This document shows, in pieces, positions 20,399 to 29,513 of a stretch of 64,000 bases of DNA. A program made the position numbers and the translations under genes. The notes beneath the pieces are model-generated. The model was given only the letters and a program-made list of their open reading frames with translations, made no database searches and was not told the DNA's origin. This DNA is from Vibrio sonorensis (GTDB lineage: Bacteria; Pseudomonadota; Gammaproteobacteria; Enterobacterales; Vibrionaceae): positions 159,878 through 223,877 of the forward strand of contig NZ_LJJE01000070.1 in NCBI RefSeq assembly GCF_001854765.1, read 5' to 3'. Every line of letters starts with the position of its first letter. Within the stretch, counting starts at the first letter, position 1.

Positions 20399-21860
20399 TA
20401 CGCTACCTCCTTGCGGTTAGTGGCATTGATAAACAGACCGAATACAAACAGTGCCGCGATTAGAGCCCAACCTAGAGTCAAGTCGTAGCCGCCGTAGCCT
20501 TCTGTAAATAGGGTTTGTAGTTTGGTCGCCAAGATTACCGCCAGAATCACTGGGGTGATAAAGCGAAGACATACTTCAAACCATGCGCCAATAGTGAAAT
20601 CAGATGTACTGTTAACATAGTCACGTACGTCGCCGACTTTGTTAAGCAACCAAGCCATTAGGATAATTTCAATCAAACCGCCGACCATAATGCCTACGTT
20701 GTTTGCAAAGTGGTCTACTAGGTCAAGAAGCAGTAGGCCGCCATTGGTAGCAAATGCCATTGAAACCACTAAACCAGTACCAATTACGATGTTTGCAGCT
20801 TTCTTACGGCTCCAGTTTAGTTTGTCCATAATTGCTGAAGTGACCGCTTCCATGATTGAGATATGTGAGCTCAAGCCAGCTACCACAAGTGCAAAGAAGA
20901 ACAGAGGGCCTAGAATAAATGGCGCAGGTAACAGGTTAATTGCAGCAGGCAGAGTAACAAATGCCAGACCAACACCCGCAGATACTACTTCAGTAAGAGG
21001 CTTACCTTGCTCTGCAGCCATGTAGCCTAGTACAGAGAAGATCATGATACCTGCTAGGATAGAGAAGCCACAGTTGATCAATACTGTCATAAACGCATTG
21101 TTCGTGATGTCTGATTTCTCTGGCAAGTAACTTGAGTACGCCAGCATGATTGAGAAGCCGATACTCAAAGTAAAGAAGATCTGACCATAAGCCGCAGCCC
21201 AAACCTTCACATCCCAAATTTTGCTAAAGTCCGGTTCGAACATGTAGTTCACACCATCTAGAGCACCTGGAAGAAGTAGCATACGACCGATCAACAGAAC
21301 GACCATCACAAACAGAATTGGCATCATAATTTTAGATGCGCGTTCGATACCTGACTTAACACCGCCAACGATTGCTGCATAGGTAATGCCCCAAGCAATC
21401 AACATCGCGATAGCGATCTTCCACTGGATACTGCCAAGGTTAGTTGGTGAGTTGTCGCCAAGAGCAAGATACTCGCTAAAGAAGAAAGCGTTAGTATCTG
21501 TTCCCCAGCTTTGGGTAAATGACATGCCAAAGTAAGAGATAGCCCAGCCGATAACCGCAACGTAGTAAACGGCGATAACCGCTGCTACACCAACTTGGAA
21601 CCAACCCAACCACTCAAACTTGGAGTGAATTTTACCAAGTGTTTTTGGCGCAGAGCACGGTACTTCTGACCCATGCTGAATTCCAAAATCATAAATGGAA
21701 TACCAGCGGTGATCATGGCAAAAAGGTAAGGGATAAAAAAGGCGCCACCACCGTTTTCGTAGGCCATGTAAGGGAAACGCCAGATGTTTCCAAGGCCGAT
21801 TGCTGATCCAACCGCGGCTAGTATAAAGCCTGCGCGGGATCCCCATTGTTCTCGCTTCAT
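20398..21860 (-). CDS. NSS-family sodium-dependent amino-acid transporter, large subunit (frameshifted)
   Basis: Inner-membrane Na+ symporter of the NSS (LeuT-like) family, probably the MetP-type methionine/alanine importer because a MetS-like small subunit follows. TM1 carries the sodium-site motif AAVGSAIGLGNIWRFPY. About 11-12 helices follow, ending FINATNRKEVA. The frame breaks near 21655 where one G (plus-strand C) is lost; adding it gives GQKYRGSAPKTLGKIHSKF, as expected. The restored protein is about 487 aa. An AGGAG ribosome site lies before the ATG at 21860. Confidence 0.88.
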
Positions 21861-21918
21861 AAAAACTCCTTTACAACTTCATGAGGCATAAAGGTCTTTC
21901 GGGACTTGACTGCTTTTT

Positions 21919-21967
21919 TGGAAAGATAGGGAAGGTCAGAATATCTGACTGTTTGCTCTATCTTCCA
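21919..21967 (-). promoter_or_regulatory. Nested inverted repeat upstream of the NSS transporter
   Basis: An outer repeat (21919-21929 with 21958-21967, one bulged base) encloses a perfect GTCAGA/TCTGAC repeat at 21935-21949 with a 3-nt centre. It sits about 60 to 110 nt upstream of the transporter start. It could be an RNA leader fold or a repressor operator. There is no U tract after it, so it is not a terminator. Confidence 0.45.
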
Positions 21968-22154
21968 TGAATAAGCAAAAATTTAGTTATATATGTTGGT
22001 TGTCCACAAGAAAGACAGAATATTGTGCTTAATTGTCCGATGTGTGTTTGCGAAAACTGAAATATTCAGCTGCGCATGTTGTACAGACTAACCATTAATA
22101 GAAGTTAACGCAATAGAATATAATTGTTGTAGAAAGGTGGATAAGAGGTTTTAT

Positions 22155-22262
22155 ATGTGTTTTAAACATAAAAATGTGAGCTATGATCTGGTTTGGTTGT
22201 TGCTAATGTGGTCAATAATGCTATTTAAAGTGACTTTTATGAGATATAAAACTTTGTGCTAG
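22155..22262 (+). CDS. Possible 35-aa membrane peptide
   Basis: A short reading frame inside a 490-nt gap. It has an AGAGG ribosome site 7 nt before the ATG and one hydrophobic stretch (DLVWLLLMWSIMLF). I do not recognise it. The DNA is AT-rich and a chance frame is quite possible. The rest of the 21968-22355 gap shows nothing else. Confidence 0.25.
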   Translation: MCFKHKNVSYDLVWLLLMWSIMLFKVTFMRYKTLC

Positions 22263-22355
22263 AAAAGATTGTATGACTGAAAAATGTTCAATCACTAGTT
22301 AATGTTTACCGTATTGTTAGAGATGTTAAATTGATCAACATCTGAGAAAGGGTAG

Positions 22356-22946
22356 CTAAAATTGCCAAACAATACCGAATAGAGCGGCAAATTGATTCAT
22401 CCAATCGGTTTTAAATCGAATCACGCACGAGCCACTTTCTCCCGCAGGGAGTTGGCAAATACCACTGGTTTGATTGTCTACAACTGTACCCAACCAACGA
22501 ATTTGACCACTTATCGCTATATTTTCGCTGAACTTGTATTCCAAACCAGTAAATACTGAAGCGGCAAAGTCCGTGTCGGTGCCACTCCAGTCCGTATCAA
22601 TAATTGACACCCCTAAACCTGCTCCTAAATGACTTTGCCAGTTCGAAGCGATGTCGTAATGAATCGCGCTTTGAAAAAGGGTATAGGCTATTTGGCTGTT
22701 AGCGTTTAACGTTTCAAGTTCACTCTCTTGTCGTGAGAGAAACAACCCGATACGCCCTTTGTCAAAGTCGGTATCCAAGCTCACTGCAAATAAGTTTGAG
22801 TGCTCGATATTGTAAGTCGCTTCGCTTGATAGTGTGACTTCTCCACCGTCAATCACGCCAGCCCAAGGCGTAACATAGATTGACGCCACGCTATGGCTGG
22901 ATAGAGCAGTTGATAGTATAGCTAACAGAAACGGGATCTTTTTCAT
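22356..22946 (-). CDS. Outer-membrane beta-barrel-like protein, function unknown
   Basis: A secreted protein of about 196 aa. The signal peptide runs MKKIPFLLAILSTALSSHS then VAS. The body has amphipathic strands with aromatic girdles (LFAVSLDTDF, SHLGAGLGVSIIDTDW, FTGLEYKF) and ends in IVWQF, so a barrel in the outer membrane is likely. The precise family is not clear. A GTG at 22964 and an ATG at 22958 would lengthen it by a few residues. None of the starts has a strong ribosome site. Confidence 0.68.
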   Translation of the reverse strand: MKKIPFLLAILSTALSSHSVASIYVTPWAGVIDGGEVTLSSEATYNIEHSNLFAVSLDTDFDKGRIGLFLSRQESELETLNANSQIAYTLFQSAIHYDIASNWQSHLGAGLGVSIIDTDWSGTDTDFAASVFTGLEYKFSENIAISGQIRWLGTVVDNQTSGICQLPAGESGSCVIRFKTDWMNQFAALFGIVWQF

Positions 22947-23053
22947 CATAATGTACATGCTCACAATTCACTTAATGTTTGTGATGTTAATTTCATATTT
23001 ATGAGCTAAACAGAGCGATTGTTTGAACAACGCCGATTGCGGTGTTATTAATT

Positions 23054-23099
23054 TGTTATACAGGTTTGAATTATAGTCGATTAAACTTGTTGTATAACA
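23054..23099 (+). promoter_or_regulatory. Inverted repeat in the ynhF-like promoter region
   Basis: TGTTATACA (23054-23062) and TGTATAACA (23091-23099) form a perfect 9-bp inverted repeat 28 bp apart, ending 28 nt before the ynhF-like start. It may be a pair of operator half-sites. Confidence 0.35.
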
Positions 23100-23127
23100 G
23101 TTAACAGAATCCATATAAGGGGTGTTT

Positions 23128-23217
23128 ATGGAACAGGAACTCAAATATTCGCTGGTGATCACTGGGACTATATTTGCAGTGCTGATTGGCTTTGGTGTAG
23201 TAGCAATAGCTTTCTAA
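23128..23217 (+). CDS. YnhF/CydH-like 29-aa membrane protein
   Basis: A 29-aa single-helix protein, MEQELKYSLVITGTIFAVLI then GFGVVAIAF. It has the same length and the same LK(F/Y)SLV opening as E. coli YnhF (CydH), an accessory subunit of cytochrome bd oxidase. AAGGGG stands 6 nt before the ATG. The patatin gene starts 12 nt after it, so the two are probably one operon. The match to YnhF rests on my memory of that sequence. cydAB is not in this window. Confidence 0.75.
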   Translation: MEQELKYSLVITGTIFAVLIGFGVVAIAF

Positions 23218-23229
23218 CTAGAGTGTTCT

Positions 23230-24387
23230 ATGCCAAATAACGGTATCGTTACTAACGATAGTCACGAGATCGACCTTGGCCGATTGTCAAAGTACACGGG
23301 TGGTAAACACAGCCTCGTTGCTCAAGGTGGTGGGCAGCGTGGAATCTTTACGGCTGGTGTACTAGATGCTTTTCTCCTCTCAAATTTTGATCCTTTTCAG
23401 GAGTTCTACGGCACCTCAGCTGGAGCTTTAAACCTTTGTGCCTTCCTTTGCCGTCAACGCGGTATCGGTCGTTCCTTTATACTTGAACTGACCACTTCAA
23501 AATCCTTTTTTAATCTATTCGGCTATATCCGTCGCAAGCAGTACCTAGGGTTGGATTGGGCCTTAGATAGAATTAGAGACTATCCCTACAAGCTTGATCT
23601 CGGAATGGGACGCAGCGTATTGGGACCTCGTAGAGCGTTTGCAGCGGTGACTAATGCTGCTACGCTACACGACCACTATTTCCCAGCAATGGGAGACGAT
23701 TGGCAACAAGTCATGCTAGCGACCTGTGCCATCCCGCGCTTATATCACCGGGAAATTGAACTTGATGAGCATTTGTACATCGACGGCGGAGTGTCTGCGT
23801 CAGTGCCTGTTCAAGAGGCATGGAGACAGGGTGCAAGATTGATTACCGTTATTCGTACCGAAGGGTTGCAAATCCAGCCACAGAACAGAGAAGTATTAAT
23901 CCCCGCCAAAGAGGTTGAATGGTTTGAAGAGTCATTCAAGAGCATAAACAGTCAATGGCGGCAGAAACTAATGCAATGGAAAACGGATTGGAATGACTTT
24001 TTCTCTGAGCAGATAAGGCGGTCGAAAGAACAGAAAAAAGATCACGCGCATCTGGATCTTATTAATGGCGGGCGATGGCTTTTTGGCGCAGACGACATCT
24101 ATCGTCTTAGCCATTTAATAGGAGATAAGTTTGATTCCGGTTTAGCCGATATGTTAATGGTTCACTATCAAACTTATCAGTTAACTCAGGGGTTTCTACA
24201 AAATCCGCCTGACGATTGTTTTGTGGTTCAAATTCGCCCCTCCGCCCCGTTGAAGTCAAGTTCCTTGCTCAGCGATATCGACGATTTACTTCATGACTAT
24301 CAACTGGGCTTGGATGCGGGATATAAATACATCTCTTTACTCGAACATCCGTTGAATTGCCATTTACACCAACAAAAACACGTCTAA
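23230..24387 (+). CDS. Patatin-like phospholipase, YjjU type
   Basis: Serine lipid acyl hydrolase of the patatin family. The oxyanion-hole motif GGGQRGIFTAGVLDAF is at about 33-48, the nucleophile Ser63 lies in GTSAG, and the catalytic Asp is in DGGVSAS near residue 184. The sequence resembles E. coli YjjU. At 385 aa it has no signal peptide or clear membrane helix, so it is likely cytoplasmic or peripheral. Substrate unknown. It is probably co-transcribed with the 29-aa protein upstream. Confidence 0.85.
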   Translation: MPNNGIVTNDSHEIDLGRLSKYTGGKHSLVAQGGGQRGIFTAGVLDAFLLSNFDPFQEFYGTSAGALNLCAFLCRQRGIGRSFILELTTSKSFFNLFGYIRRKQYLGLDWALDRIRDYPYKLDLGMGRSVLGPRRAFAAVTNAATLHDHYFPAMGDDWQQVMLATCAIPRLYHREIELDEHLYIDGGVSASVPVQEAWRQGARLITVIRTEGLQIQPQNREVLIPAKEVEWFEESFKSINSQWRQKLMQWKTDWNDFFSEQIRRSKEQKKDHAHLDLINGGRWLFGADDIYRLSHLIGDKFDSGLADMLMVHYQTYQLTQGFLQNPPDDCFVVQIRPSAPLKSSSLLSDIDDLLHDYQLGLDAGYKYISLLEHPLNCHLHQQKHV

Positions 24388-24427
24388 CTCGCAAATACTT
24401 CACATTGTTTTTATAGATGATACATTG

Positions 24428-24456
24428 AAACATGTTGCATTTAACAAAAGAAGTAG
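24428..24456 (+). repeat. 29-bp motif, copy 1 (before the GGDEF gene)
   Basis: Begins AAAC, has TGTTGCATTT in the core and ends AAAGAAGTAG. It matches 34691-34719 (before torR) at 26 of 29 bases in the same orientation. It lies 61 nt before the GGDEF-gene start. I do not recognise it as a known site. Confidence 0.6.
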
Positions 24457-24517
24457 CAAGCGTTGACATCAACCTTCCTTCACATTAATTGTTTCGGTGT
24501 ATATCAAGCGAGCAAAC

Positions 24518-26176
24518 ATGAAACTGAAATATAAAACGTCACTTATATTGGTAATCTTGTGTGGTTTTTTTGCCACCTCTTTATACCTTTCCGTTCGATA
24601 CGTATTTGAAGATCTTACCCATAAGTTGGTTTGGAAATACGCTCACGTCGCTACGCACTACGATATTGAAACTACGTTGAAACCGATTCTGCACGAGATT
24701 GAAGAGATCAGTGATATTGCGAGTCACCCCGATGTTGTTTCTTGGGCAAAGAATCCCGAAGATGAACGGTTACGTACTAAGGCAGAGTACACCTTAGAAC
24801 GATTTCGTTGGCGATTTACCGATAAGAACTTTTTTATCGCCTTGGATAAAAACCTCTCCTACTACTTTAACAGTGCAGAGCAGTTTAAAAGCGAAAATTT
24901 TTATCGCTATACCCTGACGCCTGCTTCCCACCTAGATTTGTGGTACTTCAAGCACAAGGCCGAACATCGAAAAGTGGAAATCAACGTCGATAGAGATAGA
25001 AAGCTTGGGATCGAGAAGTTATGGATCAACCACATTATCGAAAAGGACGGTGAGTTTCTGGGTTTAATGGGGACGGGTATGGAAGTCAAACCGTTCGTTA
25101 ACAGCCTAATTGCCCATCACGGTTCAGGTGTGGATACCTTGTTCGTCGATCATGATATGCGAGTACAGCTTCAGCGAGACTCTGGTGTCTTCCAATATCG
25201 ACCAATGGGGGTGACAAACAAACCTGTAGAACTCAAAGATATCTTGGTTTCCAACAATGACTATCAAGCAATTATTTCATTGATGGAGAGACAAAAGCGA
25301 GGTGAAGAAGCTCACACATTAACTTTGGATAAAGGCGAGAAGAATCAAGTGGTCACCATCCACTATGTCGAAGCCTTAGACTGGTATGAGCTGACATTTG
25401 TCAATATCGATACCATAGTAGACCCTCAGCTTTACAGTGCTTTGCTCTATTTAGTGTGTGGATTGATCACCGTGCTAGGCGCTTTAATCTATCTTTTAAT
25501 CGCAAAGGGATTAACTCGCCAAATTGAGCGCATAGCTACGAGATTAAGGTTGATAAGTCGATCTGAATCATCGGCCAAAAATGAGTTTTCTAGCATTGAG
25601 CAGGAGTTGACTAACATCCATGAAGAACTCTCTTCCAGCCGCAGTTCATTAAAGAGGATTAACCAATCTAAACCCTCTGAACTCTACCAACTTGCTATGC
25701 TAGATCCAATAACAGGCCTGCTTAACCAAATGGGCATGGAAAGAGAGCTGTCCGAAGAACTCGCTAAAGCCAAGAGGGAAAACATACCATTTGGATTGGT
25801 GTGGATGGAGGTAGAGCAAAAGTCACATCGCTATACTCGAGTCTCTACCGAGGGGTTAAAAATGGCAACTAAGGCCATTACCCACTCGATCCGAGAGTTT
25901 GACAGTGCTAGCCATTGGGAAGGGGACGAGTTCCTAGTCTTGGTACGCTCCAGTAAAAGGCGTTCGATTTTTGAGCTGACGACGCGCGTGAATACCCATT
26001 TAGAGCAGCTTTGTCAGCAGCAACCTGAGTGTGAAAATTTAACCATTCATATCGGTGGAGTAATGATTTCGCCAAATTGTGGGTTACAAGATGCTCTGAC
26101 TCAGGCTGATAGTGCACTTTACTTGGCAAAAACCGATCAAAACAGGGTGCCTGCACAACAAACTGTTCACACTTAA
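24518..26176 (+). CDS. Membrane sensor with degenerate GGDEF domain
   Basis: A 552-aa inner-membrane protein. There is a helix at about 8-28, a periplasmic sensor domain of about 280 residues, a second helix near 310-332, a HAMP-like or coiled linker, and a C-terminal GGDEF-like domain. That domain keeps LDPITGLLNQMGM but has EGDEF (about 468-472) for GGDEF. The stretch that normally carries the first metal-binding Asp and the substrate Asn reads MEVEQKSHRYTR instead. Diguanylate cyclase activity is therefore doubtful, and it may be a sensor or binding protein. Start at the ATG at 24518. The ribosome site is weak. Confidence 0.8.
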   Translation: MKLKYKTSLILVILCGFFATSLYLSVRYVFEDLTHKLVWKYAHVATHYDIETTLKPILHEIEEISDIASHPDVVSWAKNPEDERLRTKAEYTLERFRWRFTDKNFFIALDKNLSYYFNSAEQFKSENFYRYTLTPASHLDLWYFKHKAEHRKVEINVDRDRKLGIEKLWINHIIEKDGEFLGLMGTGMEVKPFVNSLIAHHGSGVDTLFVDHDMRVQLQRDSGVFQYRPMGVTNKPVELKDILVSNNDYQAIISLMERQKRGEEAHTLTLDKGEKNQVVTIHYVEALDWYELTFVNIDTIVDPQLYSALLYLVCGLITVLGALIYLLIAKGLTRQIERIATRLRLISRSESSAKNEFSSIEQELTNIHEELSSSRSSLKRINQSKPSELYQLAMLDPITGLLNQMGMERELSEELAKAKRENIPFGLVWMEVEQKSHRYTRVSTEGLKMATKAITHSIREFDSASHWEGDEFLVLVRSSKRRSIFELTTRVNTHLEQLCQQQPECENLTIHIGGVMISPNCGLQDALTQADSALYLAKTDQNRVPAQQTVHT

Positions 26177-26697
26177 GTCATGAAATTGAGTTGGAGCCCA
26201 GTTTCATCGTTTGTTCACGGAAGAATGGCACACTGACGTAAAGGTCATTGTATTGTGCTGTTATTGTTAACTTTATGTTGTTCCAGACTGGGTTATTGTG
26301 ACTCAAATCAGGAGCTGAGAAATTAACTCTAATCCACGTCAAGTATGGTGTGTTTTAAATTGTAATCTTCGCTCAGTTCGGTACTTTATAACTATACCTA
26401 AGTAACGCTAATGTACTGACATAGCGGGACTCGCGCAGCCTAGAAATTACGACATCGACAGAATAGTGGAAAGTTATTACTAAGGTTTATTTTAGCTCTT
26501 TAGGTATATGTGCCTCGTGAATACTTCGGGGTGAAATAGAGAAGCATCTCGCGTCTCTTAAGTACGGTTTATAACAATAAAAAACGACTAAACAATGATG
26601 TTAGGTCGATATTTGTGTCTGGCAACAACAGGCTAACAACTAGGAAATTAAAAGCACACCGAATCAGGCGGTAGTGCCATAACAAATGGAGATACAA
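26177..26697 (+). promoter_or_regulatory. glgC upstream region
   Basis: About 520 nt with no convincing gene and no strong hairpin. It presumably holds the glgCA promoter and a long leader. The glgC ribosome site is ATGGAG at 26686-26691, and the in-frame ATG it contains is not the start. Confidence 0.3.
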
Positions 26698-27915
26698 ATG
26701 GCTGGTGTACTAGGAATGATTCTTGCTGGTGGAGAGGGCTCTCGACTAAGACCTTTGACTGAGTCCCGAAGCAAACCTTCAGTGCCATTCGGGGGGAGCT
26801 ATCGACTGATAGACTTCGCACTTAATAATTTTGTCAATGCTGACTTAATGAGAATTTATGTATTGACACAGTTCAAATCTCAGTCCCTGTTTCATCATAT
26901 GAAAAAAGGCTGGAATATCAACGGTATCACCGACCGGTTTATCGACCCGATCCCAGCGCAAATGCGCACGGGTAAACGTTGGTATGAAGGTACGGCCGAT
27001 GCTATCTACCAAAACCTTAGATTTATGGAGCTAGCAGAACCAGAGCAAGTATGTATCTTCGGCTCCGATCACATCTACAAAATGGATATTAAGCAGATGC
27101 TTGATTTCCATAAAGAAAAATCCGCATCGCTGACGGTGTCAGCCCTTCGTATGCCACTGTCTGAAGCTTCGCAATTCGGTGTGATAGAAGTCGACAAAGA
27201 AGGAAGAATGGTTGGCTTTGAAGAGAAGCCTGCTAATCCGAAGTGCATTCCGGGCGACCCGAATCATGCTCTGGTTTCCATGGGTAACTATGTGTTTGAA
27301 GCACAAGTACTGTTTGCAGAGCTTATCGAAGATGCAGACAATCCAGATTCTACTCATGACTTTGGTAAAGATATTATTCCAAAGATGTTCCCCCGTGGTG
27401 ATGTCTATGTATACGACTTTAGCACCAACCGAATTACTGGCGAAAAAGAAGAAGTTTACTGGCGTGACGTCGGTACGATAGATGCCTACTGGCAAGCCCA
27501 TATGGATCTGTTAGAGAAAGATGCGCCGTTTTCGCTCTACAACCGCAAATGGCCGCTACACACATTCTATCCGCCATTGCCACCAGCGACATTCACTGAT
27601 TCGCTCAATGGCCGTGTTCAGATCATTGATAGCTTAGTGTGTAATGGCTCTTTAGTGCGTGGCTCTCGCATCGAAAAATCTGTACTTGGTTTCCGCAGCA
27701 ATATTGCATCTGCTTGTGATATCAGCGAATGTATCCTTTTAGGAGACGTGAAAGTTGGTGAAGGAAGTGTTCTACGTCGCGTGATTATCGATAAAGACGT
27801 CGATATTGCGCCAAACACTCAAATCGGCGTCAACTTGCAAGAAGACCGCAAGCACTATCACGTTTCAGATGACGGTATTGTAGTGATTCCAAAAGGAGCA
27901 AGAGTTGGCTACTGA
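26698..27915 (+). CDS. glgC: Glucose-1-phosphate adenylyltransferase
   Basis: Makes ADP-glucose for glycogen. It starts MAGVLGMILAGGEGSRLRPL with the nucleotide-binding GGEGSRL(R)PL loop; YEGTADAIYQN and GSDHIYKMD follow. The C-terminal left-handed beta-helix begins near residue 300. I take the ATG at 26698 because GGAG lies 7-8 nt before it. The protein is 405 aa, the length of Vibrio GlgC. Its end overlaps glgA by 11 nt. Confidence 0.96.
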   Translation: MAGVLGMILAGGEGSRLRPLTESRSKPSVPFGGSYRLIDFALNNFVNADLMRIYVLTQFKSQSLFHHMKKGWNINGITDRFIDPIPAQMRTGKRWYEGTADAIYQNLRFMELAEPEQVCIFGSDHIYKMDIKQMLDFHKEKSASLTVSALRMPLSEASQFGVIEVDKEGRMVGFEEKPANPKCIPGDPNHALVSMGNYVFEAQVLFAELIEDADNPDSTHDFGKDIIPKMFPRGDVYVYDFSTNRITGEKEEVYWRDVGTIDAYWQAHMDLLEKDAPFSLYNRKWPLHTFYPPLPPATFTDSLNGRVQIIDSLVCNGSLVRGSRIEKSVLGFRSNIASACDISECILLGDVKVGEGSVLRRVIIDKDVDIAPNTQIGVNLQEDRKHYHVSDDGIVVIPKGARVGY

Positions 27916-29364
27916 AAGTAAGTCCATTCTGTTTGTAGCATCAGAAGTAGAAGGAATCGTCAAAAGTGGAGGCTTAGCCGATGTGGCTAAGGCTCTGCCT
28001 GAGGCGCTAAAAAAACAAGGTCAAGATGTCAGAAGCGTTATCCCTGCTTATCGACAAGTCTTGGAAAGTGAAGCTGGTGAATCGGTGTTAAATACCGAGT
28101 TAACCCATTGGCCCCATACTCCTTATCGAGTGATAAAGTTAGAAAACGCAGGCGTACCTGTTTATGCCATCGACTGCCCGCAGTTCTTTGACCGACCAGA
28201 AATGTATGCGGAAAACAATCAAGCATACTCAGACAACGGAGAGAGGTTTGCATTCTTTAGTGCGGCTTGTCTCGACATGTTGCCAAAGCTAGATTTTAGG
28301 CCTGACATTATCCATGCTAATGACTGGCACACGGGTTTAGTGCCATACCTTTTGAAAAAGCGATATGGGAAAGACAGCTTCTTCCAACCAGTAAAAAGCA
28401 TTCTTACCATACACAACGCCGTGTTTAAAGGCGTGTTTAGTTATGAACAGCTTAGGTGTTTGCCAGAGTTTCACACTCGCTATGCCCCAGAGGCTGCCGT
28501 AAGTCCAACTCACGTTACTATGCTAAAGGCTGGCGTACTAACGGCGGACAAGATCAATGCAGTTAGCCCAACATACGCCGACGAGTTAAAAACGACGTTA
28601 GGCAGTCACGGTATGGCGGCAGAGTTTAAACAGCGCCAACACGACCTAGTGGGTATTTTAAACGGTTGTGATTACAGCGCGTGGGATCCTCAGACTGATC
28701 CAGTTCTACCCGTTAATTACTCTGCCAGTGAACAGAGTATGCTAGAAGGTAAAAAGGCAAGCAAAGCAGAACTGCAGAAACGCGTAGGGCTTTCAGCCAA
28801 ACCGGGTGCGCTCTTTGGTATGGTGTGCCGGCTGACCAATCAAAAAGGGGTTCACTATCTTTTACCCATCCTAGAACAGTTTATGAAGTATGAACTGCAA
28901 CTAGTGATTGTCGGCACGGGTGATCCTGTTTTAGCTTCCCAGCTTAAAGAGATTTCCGCTCTGCATGCAGATAAGTTTGCGTTTGTAGAAGCCTATGACA
29001 ATGAATTGGCTCACTTAGTTGAAGCTGGCAGTGACTTTTTCCTAATGCCGTCAGAGTTTGAACCATGTGGGTTAAATCAGATCTACAGTATGGCCTATGG
29101 CACATTGCCAATTGTTCGTGGAGTGGGGGGTTAAGAGACAGTGTTGTGGATTACGATACCAACCCTTATGAAGCAACGGGCTTTGTGTTTGATGATCCCG
29201 AACCACAGTCACTTCTTCTGACCTTGCAAAGAGCACTTTTGCTTTATGCGCAACGTCCAGACGAAATGATAAGAGTTCAGTTACACGCCATGAAGCAGGA
29301 CTTTTGTTGGGATAAAGCCGCAAGCCTCTATGTGGCGCTTTATGAAGAAGTAATAGGTTATTAA
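27905..29364 (+). CDS. glgA: Glycogen synthase (frameshifted in a G run)
   Basis: GT5 glucosyltransferase that extends glycogen from ADP-glucose. The N-terminal KSGGLADVAKALP motif binds the sugar nucleotide, and HANDWHTGLVPYLLK and FEPCGLNQIYSMAYGT are present. It starts at a TTG inside the end of glgC, 7 nt after AAAGGAG. The frame breaks at the G6 run 29125-29130; a seventh G gives IVRGVGGLRDSVVDYD and the remaining 78 residues. The restored length is about 486 aa. A sequencing error is most likely, though a G run could in principle vary. Confidence 0.93.
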
Positions 29365-29378
29365 TTGTTAGTCATTAT

Positions 29379-29407
29379 TAAAAAGGTACCAATTTGGTAC
29401 CTTTTTC
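29379..29407 (+). terminator. glgCA terminator
   Basis: An AAAAAGGTACC/GGTACCTTTTT stem with an AATTT loop, 15 nt past the glgA stop. Confidence 0.92.
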
Positions 29408-29513
29408 TTTTCTGGTCGGATAGGCATTGTTACACTTATTGACTTAAGCTAAACATTAGCATGAGTGGATTGTGCTATTGTTGCCAACCTAAAAAATTAT
29501 AATTGCATTGGAT

